This document shows positions 49,148 through 59,503 of a stretch of 64,000 nucleotides of DNA, in pieces (within the stretch, counting starts at the first letter, position 1; every line of letters starts with the position of its first letter). A program made the position numbers and the translations under genes. The stretch comes from Fidelibacterota bacterium (GTDB taxonomy: Bacteria; Pseudomonadota; Alphaproteobacteria; Rhodospirillales; Rhodospirillaceae), in NCBI GenBank assembly GCA_947476625.1, contig CANJRA010000001.1, forward strand, positions 248,001 through 312,000, read 5' to 3'. The notes under the pieces are model-generated. The model had not been told where the DNA came from. It worked only from the letters and a program-made list of their open reading frames with translations, and made no database searches.

Positions 49148-49801
49148 CTAAAGGATGGATTGGCCGGTCTTCGCCCAATCATCCATGAATGCTTTTAAGC
49201 CTTTATCGGTTAACGGATGGTTGAACAGCTGGCGCAAGGTCGAGGGCGGCATGGTGGCCACATGGGCGCCGATCTTGGCTGCCTCTACTATATGCATGGG
49301 GTGACGGATCGAAGCCACCAACACCTCGGTCTTAAAGCCGTAATTGGCATAAATGGTACAGATATCGTCGATCAGCTCCATGCCGTCCTGGCCGACGTCG
49401 TCGAGGCGACCGACGAAGGGCGAGATGAAGGTTGCGCCGGCCTTGGCGGCCAGAAGCGCCTGAGCAGGCGAAAAGCACAGGGTGACGTTGACCATCGTCC
49501 CGTCATCCGAGAGGGCTTTGCAGGTTTTGAGGCCGTCCGGCGTCAGCGGCACTTTAATGGCGACGTTCTTGGCGATTTTTTTGAGGACCGCGGCTTCTTT
49601 CATCATGGTCTCGAAATCGAGTGCAGTGACTTCGGCGCTGACCGGGCCGGGGACGATGGCGCAAATCTCGGCGATGAGATCGACGAACTTCTTACCCGAC
49701 TTGGCCGCGATCGACGGATTGGTTGTGACACCATCGACCATGCCTAAGGCGGCGAGGTCTTTGATCTCTTTGATGTCGGCGGTGTCGAGGAAGAATTTCA
49801 T
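49148..49801 (-). CDS. tal: Short transaldolase (TalC/FSA-type)
   Basis: 217 residues forming a class I aldolase barrel. The Schiff-base lysine is K83 in [29 protein letters not shown] and DGVTTNPSI are the family start. Residues that separate true transaldolase from fructose-6-phosphate aldolase point to transaldolase: Glu57 in VSAEV (FSA has Gln) and Phe in [10 protein letters not shown] (FSA has Tyr). It would link the pentose-phosphate pathway to glycolysis. Separated from the DUF484 gene by 55 bases and divergent from priA. Confidence 0.92.
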   Translation of the reverse strand: MKFFLDTADIKEIKDLAALGMVDGVTTNPSIAAKSGKKFVDLIAEICAIVPGPVSAEVTALDFETMMKEAAVLKKIAKNVAIKVPLTPDGLKTCKALSDDGTMVNVTLCFSPAQALLAAKAGATFISPFVGRLDDVGQDGMELIDDICTIYANYGFKTEVLVASIRHPMHIVEAAKIGAHVATMPPSTLRQLFNHPLTDKGLKAFMDDWAKTGQSIL

Positions 49802-49875
49802 GAAAGCTCCAGGAGAAAAGTAGGAAGAAAATTAGGTCGTTGCATCAATAGGTGGTGTGCGGAAGAGTGTAGACC

Positions 49876-52122
49876 ATGCCTTCTTCGCAATCCACGGCTA
49901 GCAGCGATGTTGATCCCATTATTCACGCCTCAGTTTATGAGGCGGGCGCGCGTATTTCCGTGCTGCTGCCGCTGCCGGTAGAAACCGCCTACGATTATTT
50001 GGTGCCGGAAGGTGTGACGCTGGCACCCGGCGACATTGTCGAAGTGCCGCTCGCGCGCCGCTTTGAAGTGGGCGTGGTCTGGGGCGCTGGGTTGGGCGAC
50101 GTGCCGGTGGCGAAACTGCGCGAAGTTGTCCACAAGCTGGATTTGCCGTCGCTGCCGGATGTGTTGCGGAAATTCATCGACTGGGTGGCAGGTTACACGC
50201 TGCAGCCTGCGGGTGCGGTCTTGCGCATGACTTTGAATCCGGCACGGCGCTGGCCGCAGGCGAAGGTCGCCACAGCGATTGTCGTCGGGCGGCCGTTGTT
50301 GGAGAGCGGCGTGAAGCCGACACCGGCGCGTGAGAAAGTACTGATGATCGCGGCCAAGGGGCCGTTTGAATCTGCCGCTGCGTTATCGCGCGAGTCCGGT
50401 GTGGGTGCCGGTGTCATCAAAGGGTTGATTGAAGCCGGCGCGTTGGCTTTGGTGGAAGCGCAGCCGGTCTCGCCGTTTGCACAACCGCAGCCACACTATA
50501 TGCGCCCGGTGTTGGAACCGGCGCAGAAGGAATCGGCGCTGGCGCTGTGCGCCAAAGTCGGGCGCGGGTTTTCGGTGACGGTGCTGGACGGTGTGACGGG
50601 CTCGGGCAAGACCGAAGTCTATATGGAAGCGATTGCCGCGACGCTGGAAGCGGGCAAGCAGGTGTTGGTGCTGGTGCCGGAAATTGCGCTCACCGCGCAG
50701 AGTTTGGCGCGCTTTCAAAAGCGCTTCGGCGCGGAGCCTGCCGAGTGGCATTCGGACCTGACATATAAAGCACGCCGCGAAACCTGGCACGGTGCGGCGA
50801 CGGGTGCGGCGAAGGTCGTGGTGGGCGCGCGGTCGGCGTTGTTTCTGCCGTTCAATCATTTGGGCTTGATCGTCGTCGACGAAGAACACGACTCAGCCTT
50901 CAAGCAAGAAGACGGCGTGATTTATCACGCACGCGATATGGCGGTGGTGCGCGCAAAGGAAGGCAATATTCCGATTGTGCTGGCGTCGGCGACGCCGTCG
51001 CTCGAGACCATCATCAATGTGCGCGGCGGGCGTTACGGCGTTGTGCATCTGCCGGAACGTTTCGGCGCGGCGGCGATGCCCAAGATCGGCGTCGTCGATA
51101 TGCGCAAGACGCCGCCCGAGAAAGGCCGCTGGGGCCGGGCGTGGCTGGCACCACCGTTAGTAAAGTGGGTCGATCAGACGCTGGCAACCGGCGATCAGGC
51201 GTTGTTGTTTTTGAACCGGCGTGGCTATGCGCCGCTGACGTTGTGCCGGACGTGTGGACACAGATTGAATTGCCCGCATTGTACGGCGTGGCTGGTGGAA
51301 CACAAACTCACGCATCGTTTGCAGTGTCATCACTGCGGCTATAGCGCGAAGCAGCCTGAGACGTGTTCGTCGTGCGGCGATAAAGATTCGTTTGTGCCCT
51401 GCGGCCCCGGCATCGAGCGCGTGGCCGAGGAAGCCATGGCGCGTTGGCCCGAGGCGCGCGTGCGCGTGGTGTCGAGCGATGTGCTGGAGCGGCCGTCTGC
51501 TGTTGCAGAGTTGATCGCGGACATTCTCGCCAAGCGCATCGACATTATTGTGGGCACGCAAGTGTTGGCGAAGGGTCACCATTTTCCGGGGCTGACGCTG
51601 GTGGGCGTGGTCGATGCCGATTTGGGTTTGTCGGGCTGGGACTTGCGTGCCGCTGAACGCACGCATCAATTATTGCATCAGGTGGCGGGCCGCGCGGGCC
51701 GTGCCGATAAGCCGGGGCGCGTCCTGCTGCAAACCCATGACCCTTCGCATCCCGTGATGCACGCGCTGATCTCGGGCGACGACGAGGCGTTCATTAATAG
51801 TGAGGTCGACGCCCGTGATCTGCTCGCCATGCCGCCGTTCGGGCGGCTGACCGCACTTATATTGTCGAGCCATGACGAGGCCGCCGTGATCGCCGCCGGA
51901 CGCGGGCTGGCGGCGGCGGCGCCGAAAGGTGATGGAATCGAGGTTTTGGGTCCGGCGCCTGCGTTCATGGCGCTGCTCCGGGGACGGCACCGGCACCGGC
52001 TGTTGCTGAAGACCAGCCGCAACACGCCGCCGCAGGCGATGGTGCGCGAATGGCTCGCGCGCGTGAAAACGCCGTCGAGCGTGCGGATCCAGGTGGATGT
52101 GGATCCGTATAGTTTTTATTGA
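49876..52122 (+). CDS. priA: Primosomal replication protein N' (PriA helicase)
   Basis: Restarts stalled replication forks. An N-terminal 3'-end-binding domain (VETAYDYLVPEGVTLAPGDI) is followed by the helicase core with Walker A GVTGSGKTEVYM (about residue 240) and the DEEH box LIVVDEEHDSAFKQEDGVIY. A Cys-rich zinc region (LCRTCGHRLNCPHC, LQCHHCGYSAKQPETCSSCG) lies near residues 455-500, then VGTQVLAKGHHFPGLTLVGV. 748 residues is normal. It lies upstream of the atp operon across a gap rich in inverted repeats, a common arrangement in alphaproteobacteria. Confidence 0.97.
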   Translation: MPSSQSTASSDVDPIIHASVYEAGARISVLLPLPVETAYDYLVPEGVTLAPGDIVEVPLARRFEVGVVWGAGLGDVPVAKLREVVHKLDLPSLPDVLRKFIDWVAGYTLQPAGAVLRMTLNPARRWPQAKVATAIVVGRPLLESGVKPTPAREKVLMIAAKGPFESAAALSRESGVGAGVIKGLIEAGALALVEAQPVSPFAQPQPHYMRPVLEPAQKESALALCAKVGRGFSVTVLDGVTGSGKTEVYMEAIAATLEAGKQVLVLVPEIALTAQSLARFQKRFGAEPAEWHSDLTYKARRETWHGAATGAAKVVVGARSALFLPFNHLGLIVVDEEHDSAFKQEDGVIYHARDMAVVRAKEGNIPIVLASATPSLETIINVRGGRYGVVHLPERFGAAAMPKIGVVDMRKTPPEKGRWGRAWLAPPLVKWVDQTLATGDQALLFLNRRGYAPLTLCRTCGHRLNCPHCTAWLVEHKLTHRLQCHHCGYSAKQPETCSSCGDKDSFVPCGPGIERVAEEAMARWPEARVRVVSSDVLERPSAVAELIADILAKRIDIIVGTQVLAKGHHFPGLTLVGVVDADLGLSGWDLRAAERTHQLLHQVAGRAGRADKPGRVLLQTHDPSHPVMHALISGDDEAFINSEVDARDLLAMPPFGRLTALILSSHDEAAVIAAGRGLAAAAPKGDGIEVLGPAPAFMALLRGRHRHRLLLKTSRNTPPQAMVREWLARVKTPSSVRIQVDVDPYSFY

Positions 52123-52413
52123 GGGGCCCACATAACGCGGGCTTCCGGCGCTTTGTAACCCTGGATCCTGGGGACAAGCCCCAGGATGACGGGGGTGGGC
52201 GGGGGCTTTGGTAAGCTCGTTTTGCTCGCTAACCAAAGCCAAGCGTTGCGTCGCCATAGGTAGGTATGGTACCAACCCGCCGTCGCTGGGGGTGATGCTG
52301 TTCCTGGCGGCAAAAAATTAAGTAAAATCAATCACTTAAGATTGGTTGTCCGGGAAAGCCTCAGGCTTTTCCAGGATTGAAGTCGGGTTGTGGTTACAAG
52401 GGGCGATTTTCAA
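52123..52413. repeat. Intergenic region priA-atpH with several palindromic repeats
   Basis: Three separate hairpins in 291 bases: ATCCTGGGG (52165-52173) / CCCCAGGAT (52179-52187), within text of the CCTGGATCCTGGGG..ATGACGGG kind, which is a frequent dispersed repeat in alphaproteobacteria; GGCTTTGGTAAGC (52204-52216) / GCTAACCAAAGCC (52228-52240) with one mismatch; and GGGAAAGCC (52352-52360) / GGCTTTTCC (52364-52372) with one G-T pair. It must also hold the atp operon promoter, which I could not locate with confidence. Confidence 0.65.
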
Positions 52414-52974
52414 GTGCCAGCGGATGGTGTGAGGGTCAGTGGCGTCGCGTCGCGGTATGCTTCCGCGCTGTACGACTTGGCCGACGAAAAAGGCGCGATT
52501 GACGCCGTAGCCGGCGACCTCGTCGCCCTGCAGAAAATGATCAATGATGGTGAGGATTTCCGCCGCTTTTTGCGAAGCCCGGTGATCTCGCGCAATGATC
52601 AAAGCAAGGCCATCGCGGCGATTTCCGCTCAGGCGCAGTTTTCGACCTGGACGCAAAAATTCTTAGGCCTTTTGGCCGCTAACCGCCGTCTTTTCGCGCT
52701 TGAGGGTGTGATCGCCGGTTTCCGCGCGATTCTCGCGGAACGCCGCGGCGAAGCCACCGCCACCGTCACCTCGGCCGTGCCGCTCAGCGCCAGCCAGACG
52801 ACGGCCCTGATTGAGTCTCTGAAAAAGTCCGTCGGCCGCAAGATCGACATCGTCTCCAAAGTTGACCCGTCCATTCTCGGCGGCCTGATCGTGAAGGTCG
52901 GTTCGCGCATGGTGGACAGTTCCCTGAAATCAAAACTTCAACGCCTGAAGCTCGCCATGAAAGGGGTCGGATAA
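52414..52974 (+). CDS. atpH: F1F0 ATP synthase delta subunit
   Basis: Delta (OSCP-like) ties F1 to the peripheral stalk. VSGVASRYASALYDLADEKG at the N-terminus and SILGGLIVKVGSRMVDSSLK near the end are the family signatures. A GTG at 52414 preceded by AAGGGG ten bases upstream gives 186 residues, the usual length; a GTG at 52390 is open but has no ribosome site. First gene of atpHAGDC; the F0 genes (a, b, c) are elsewhere, as is normal in alphaproteobacteria. Confidence 0.95.
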   Translation: MPADGVRVSGVASRYASALYDLADEKGAIDAVAGDLVALQKMINDGEDFRRFLRSPVISRNDQSKAIAAISAQAQFSTWTQKFLGLLAANRRLFALEGVIAGFRAILAERRGEATATVTSAVPLSASQTTALIESLKKSVGRKIDIVSKVDPSILGGLIVKVGSRMVDSSLKSKLQRLKLAMKGVG

Positions 52975-54507
<1,533 letters not shown>

Positions 54508-54540
54508 GGCGCAAGGTCAGTCCAGGAATAGGTTAGGCCT

Positions 54541-55419
54541 ATGCCAAGTTTAAAAGAGTTCCGCGTTCGTATTGCCTCGGTGCAGTCGACGAAGAAGATC
54601 ACCTCCGCCATGAAAATGGTGGCGGCGTCTAAACTGCGTCGTGCGCAAGAAGCGGCGGAAGCCGCGCGTCCTTATGCTGAACGCATGGAACGTATGCTGG
54701 GTAACCTTGCGGCCGCCGCTGCGGGTCGCGCCGGCGCGCTGCCGATGCTGGCCGGTACGGGTAAGGATGACGCGCATCTCGTCGTCATCATGACCGCCAA
54801 CCGCGGTCTGGCCGGCGGGTTCAACACCAACATTATCCGCTCGGCGCGCGGGCTCGTGCGTGAACTGCTCGAGCGCGGCAAGACGGTGAAGATTCTCGCT
54901 ATCGGTCGTAAGGGTCGCGACGCCATGCGCCGCGACTACCGCGACCTGCTCGTCGGCGAGATGACCGAGTTCGGTAAAAAGACCGCTTTGTTCAGCGAAG
55001 CCCTAGAAGTTTCCACCAAGGTCGTCGACATGTTCAGCGCCGGCGAGTTCGACGTTGCAACGATGGTCTATGCCCGTTTCAAGTCGGCGATCACGCAGGT
55101 CGTGACGCGCCAGCAGCTGATCCCGTTCCCGGTGCCGGTAGTAGCTGGTAACGATGTGGATGCGGTGGTCTACGACTACGAGCCGTCGGATCAGGAAATT
55201 CTTGCTGAACTGTTGCCGCGTAACTTGGCCATTCAGATTTTCCGCGCACAGTTGGAAAACGGCGCGTCGTTCTTCGGCGCGCAGATGGCCGCCATGGATT
55301 CGGCGACGCGCAACGCCGGCGAAATGATCAACAAACTGACGCTGAACTACAACCGCCAGCGTCAGGCCATGATTACTAAAGAACTCATCGAAATCATCTC
55401 GGGCGCCGAAGCGATCTAA
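54541..55419 (+). CDS. atpG: F1F0 ATP synthase gamma subunit
   Basis: The central rotating shaft. [20 protein letters not shown] and [20 protein letters not shown] form the N-terminal helix, and the C-terminal helix contains [20 protein letters not shown] and [17 protein letters not shown]. 292 residues. Position between atpA and atpD is the universal order. Confidence 0.99.
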   Translation: MPSLKEFRVRIASVQSTKKITSAMKMVAASKLRRAQEAAEAARPYAERMERMLGNLAAAAAGRAGALPMLAGTGKDDAHLVVIMTANRGLAGGFNTNIIRSARGLVRELLERGKTVKILAIGRKGRDAMRRDYRDLLVGEMTEFGKKTALFSEALEVSTKVVDMFSAGEFDVATMVYARFKSAITQVVTRQQLIPFPVPVVAGNDVDAVVYDYEPSDQEILAELLPRNLAIQIFRAQLENGASFFGAQMAAMDSATRNAGEMINKLTLNYNRQRQAMITKELIEIISGAEAI

Positions 55420-55449
55420 TCGCGGCATCCCGGTCTGTAAAGAAGATAG

Positions 55450-56880
<1,431 letters not shown>

Positions 56881-56915
56881 CAGCCGTTTCCTCTTTCAAG
56901 GTTTAGGATACGTCG

Positions 56916-57326
56916 ATGGCCGATACGCTGAAGTTGGAACTGGTTTCGCCGGAACGCCTGCTGCTCTCGGAGCAGGTGGAGATGGTACTCGTTCCCGGTT
57001 CCGAAGGTGTCTTCGGTGTGCTGCCGTTGCACGCGCCGACACTGTCCACACTGCGTGCCGGTTTCGTCGATGTCTATCAGGGCGGTTCGGTGAAAGAGCG
57101 CTTCTTTGTCACGGGCGGTTTCGCTGAAGTGACACCCGCGAGCTGCACGGTCCTGGTGGACGAAGCTATTCCGCAAGCGACACTGACGGCGGCCTATGCT
57201 GCTGAACGTCTTGCCAAGGCTAAGACGCTGGCCGATCAGGCCGGCGGCGAAGAAGATCGCCGTAAGGCTGCGGCCGCGATTAGCGCTGCCGAAGTCATGG
57301 CACAGGCCGCGGCTGGTCAGCTTTAA
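56916..57326 (+). CDS. atpC: F1F0 ATP synthase epsilon subunit
   Basis: The regulatory shaft subunit that can inhibit ATP hydrolysis. The N-terminal beta sandwich is seen in LKLELVSPERLLLSEQVEMV and VPGSEGVFGVLPLHAPTLST, followed by a C-terminal helical hairpin (AAYAAERLAKAKTLADQAGG). 136 residues. Last gene of the operon, followed by a long hairpin terminator. Confidence 0.98.
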   Translation: MADTLKLELVSPERLLLSEQVEMVLVPGSEGVFGVLPLHAPTLSTLRAGFVDVYQGGSVKERFFVTGGFAEVTPASCTVLVDEAIPQATLTAAYAAERLAKAKTLADQAGGEEDRRKAAAAISAAEVMAQAAAGQL

Positions 57327-57349
57327 ATCGCAGAGCGGTTGAAGTTCTT

Positions 57350-57384
57350 CTAAAGGCTTCCGCGTTCCGCGCGGAGGCCTTTAG
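57350..57384 (+). terminator. Terminator-like hairpin after atpC
   Basis: CTAAAGGCTTCCGCG (57350-57364) pairs with CGCGGAGGCCTTTAG (57370-57384) across a five-base loop, with a single G-T wobble. The stem includes its own TTT. It ends the atpHAGDC transcript. Confidence 0.75.
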
Positions 57385-57459
57385 CATATGATCGTTTTGT
57401 TACGGGCCGTATTGAGCTATAGGAACAATGCGCTCCGGTAGAGACGAGGCTTCCGACCG

Positions 57460-58305
57460 ATGCATCAGTCTTGGACAATTGACGCGATAAAATGGGCACG
57501 CTTCGACGCGTCCAAAGTGTTGCCGGACGTCCTCAAGGTGATCAAAACCGCCGCCATGGTCGAGCGCAACGGCGCCGATTACGGCCGCTATCTTTGCAAT
57601 GTCTTTAAAGACGATCCGGAATTCTGTGCCGTCGCCGAAGCTTGGGCGGTGGAGGAAGAGCAGCATGGTATGGCGCTCGGGCGCTGGGCGCAGCTTGCCG
57701 ATCCCACCTTCGATTTCGACAAAAACTTCGCGGCCTTTACCGACATGTACCGCATCCCCGTCGATGCGACCGCTTCGGTGCGCGGTTCATTGACCGGCGA
57801 ACTTTGTGCGCGCTGCGTGGTGGAGACCGGCACGAGTTCGGTTTATTCGGCCATCCGCGATGCCGTCGACGAGCCGGTGTTGAAGGAAATCTGCAAGAAC
57901 ATCGCCGCCGACGAATTCCGGCACTACAAACTTTTCTTCACGCACATGGAGCGTTACGCCGCGCAAGCCGGGCAAGGTGCGTTCTCGAAGTGGGACCGCA
58001 TCAAGGTCGCGCTGACGCGCTTCAAGGAAGCCGACGACGACGAGATCGCTTCGGCCTATCACGCCGGAAATGCGGTTACGGCACCTTACGATCGTGCAAC
58101 GGCGAATAAAGGTTATAGTCAGCGCGCCTTTGGGTTCTATCAGGAACGCCATGTGCGCCGCGCCGGGCTGATGTTCGCACAGGCCGCCGGATTGAATCCC
58201 AAAGGCTGGACTGCCAAGGCGCTGTCGCGCGTGTTGTGGCTGGTGATCTGGTTCCGCGGCCGCAAATTCCGGCCGGTGTTGGCGAGCGCGTCCGCATCCG
58301 CCTAA
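57460..58305 (+). CDS. Ferritin-like diiron protein
   Basis: 281 residues. A four-helix ferritin-like core carries a carboxylate/histidine set: Glu in MVERNGADYGRYLCNVF, E and H in AWAVEEEQHGMALGRWAQL, Glu in VVETGTSSVYSAIRDAV, and D/E and H in NIAADEFRHYKLFFTHM. This is the two-iron pattern of acyl-ACP desaturase and related oxidases. The C-terminal 30 residues contain a hydrophobic stretch (ALSRVLWLVIWFRGRKFRPV) that may contact the membrane. The substrate is unknown; a desaturase-like or hydroxylase activity is inferred only from the ligands. It stands alone 133 bases after atpC. Confidence 0.78.
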   Translation: MHQSWTIDAIKWARFDASKVLPDVLKVIKTAAMVERNGADYGRYLCNVFKDDPEFCAVAEAWAVEEEQHGMALGRWAQLADPTFDFDKNFAAFTDMYRIPVDATASVRGSLTGELCARCVVETGTSSVYSAIRDAVDEPVLKEICKNIAADEFRHYKLFFTHMERYAAQAGQGAFSKWDRIKVALTRFKEADDDEIASAYHAGNAVTAPYDRATANKGYSQRAFGFYQERHVRRAGLMFAQAAGLNPKGWTAKALSRVLWLVIWFRGRKFRPVLASASASA

Positions 58306-58310
58306 GGGCT

Positions 58311-58883
58311 TTAGCCGCCCTCTGCAGACGGGCCTAAACCTAATTCCGATTTGAACGCGTCGTTGACGTCGCAATAGGTGTCTTTAGCGGCGGCAGTTTT
58401 CTTGACATCGAAGTAATATTTGGGCCGACCGACGCCGTCGGTATTTTGAACCAGTTCGAAATACTTGAAGGTGACCTTGGCGACGTCGTCACCGCTTTTG
58501 CCCGGCTCGCGGTCGGCTGTGACGAGCTGGACGTCCTTATTCTCGGAGCGCACCATGCGAAAGCCGTGCATCTGGCATTCGCTGCTGCCGCCGGTGGCGA
58601 TCTCGAAGCGTTCCTTATCCTTGTCGAAAAAGGGCACGAGCAGAAAGCCGTAAGGCTCGCTCTCGCTCGTGATCTGCTGAACGTAGATCGTCAAAACGCC
58701 AAAGCCTGGAGCGTTATAATTATCGCGCCGCGCGTAGACGGCCATGCCGTCCAAGCCATTCGGCAGCAGCGCGGTCTTGGTAATGCCGTACGGGATATGG
58801 ATCATCTCGGGCGCGGCTTGCGCCGATGCGATTGACGTGAGCGCTGCACAGCTCAACAGAAAACGGCGGGTGATCTGACGCAT
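58311..58883 (-). CDS. Secreted hypothetical protein
   Basis: 190 residues, with signal peptide QITRRFLLSCAALTSIASAQ-AAP, whose TRRFLL is a weak twin-arginine-like pattern. The mature part is beta-rich: MAVYARRDNYNAPGFGVLTI, GFLLVPFFDKDKERFEIATG, SECQMHGFRMVRS and GRPKYYFDVKKTAAAKDTYC, followed by DVNDAFKSELG. Two Cys could pair. The layout reminds me of the periplasmic CarG-like (carbapenem self-resistance) family, but this is a weak recollection and no antibiotic genes are nearby. Convergent with the ferritin-like gene, five bases away. Confidence 0.65.
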   Translation of the reverse strand: MRQITRRFLLSCAALTSIASAQAAPEMIHIPYGITKTALLPNGLDGMAVYARRDNYNAPGFGVLTIYVQQITSESEPYGFLLVPFFDKDKERFEIATGGSSECQMHGFRMVRSENKDVQLVTADREPGKSGDDVAKVTFKYFELVQNTDGVGRPKYYFDVKKTAAAKDTYCDVNDAFKSELGLGPSAEGG

Positions 58884-58919
58884 CTCAATTTCCCGGGGTG
58901 GCGTTGAAGGCCTGCCACT

Positions 58920-59495
58920 CTAACGGGATTTGCGGGATTTTCCAGTACGCGCCTGGGGGGCGCGGCGCGGCGTTTTGGTCGTTTTTAGCGCGGCCACCTT
59001 GTCCTTAAAGGCCGCGACCACCTGTTTATAAATGTCGCGTTTAAAGCCGACGATGACGCGGGGCAGGTGGGTGAAAGGCAGCCACTTCCAGGACGAAAAT
59101 TCCGGGTGGTTGGTCGCAATATTGATCTCGGCGTCCTCGCCGGTGAAGCGCATCAGGAACCACTTCTGCTCCTGGCCGCGATACTTCCCGCCCCACATTT
59201 TACGTTGCAGATCGGCGGGCAGATCGTAGCGCAGCCAGTTGCGCGTGACCGCGATGATCCGGGCTTTGTCGGTGCCGGTTTCTTCGTGAAGCTCGCGCAT
59301 GGCGGCTTCGCGTGGTGTTTCGCCCTTGTCGATGCCGCCTTGAGGCATCTGCCAGGCGGGCTCTTTCGTATCGATGCGTTGAGCAACGAACACGCGACCG
59401 CGCGGATTGATCAGCACGATGCCGACGTTGCGGCGGTACGGTTTAGGCCGTTCGATCTTAAGCCGCTTCGTTTTAGGCCGCTCTAGCTTAGGCAC
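58920..59495 (-). CDS. rppH: RNA pyrophosphohydrolase RppH
   Basis: A Nudix hydrolase that removes pyrophosphate from mRNA 5' ends and triggers decay. The Nudix box is complete: MPQGGIDKGETPREAAMREL followed by HEETG. PYRRNVGIVLINPRGRVFVA and WFLMRFTGEDAEINIA-type text match RppH. The start is unclear. GTG 59495, nine bases past the preceding stop, gives 191 residues; another GTG at 59573 runs into the upstream gene. Neither has a good ribosome site. The first 15 residues are a basic pentapeptide repeat, and the C-terminal 30 residues are Lys/Arg-rich. Fourth in the envC-ctpA-deacetylase-rppH series. Confidence 0.9.
   Translation of the reverse strand: MPKLERPKTKRLKIERPKPYRRNVGIVLINPRGRVFVAQRIDTKEPAWQMPQGGIDKGETPREAAMRELHEETGTDKARIIAVTRNWLRYDLPADLQRKMWGGKYRGQEQKWFLMRFTGEDAEINIATNHPEFSSWKWLPFTHLPRVIVGFKRDIYKQVVAAFKDKVAALKTTKTPRRAPQARTGKSRKSR
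59443..59492 (-). repeat. 15-bp degenerate tandem repeat in the rppH 5' end
   Basis: On the plus strand, TTAGGCCGTTCGATC, TTAAGCCGCTTCGTT, TTAGGCCGCTCTAGC and TTAGGC follow one another. As protein this reads LERPK-TKRLK-IERPK, a basic pentapeptide repeated three times just ahead of the Nudix domain. Confidence 0.7.
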
Positions 59496-59503
59496 GGGGA
59501 ATA

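Noticed and set aside
58311-58883. Antibiotic self-resistance (CarG-like) gene
   Set aside because: Resemblance is only a weak memory of layout. There is no biosynthetic cluster nearby, so it is left as a secreted hypothetical.
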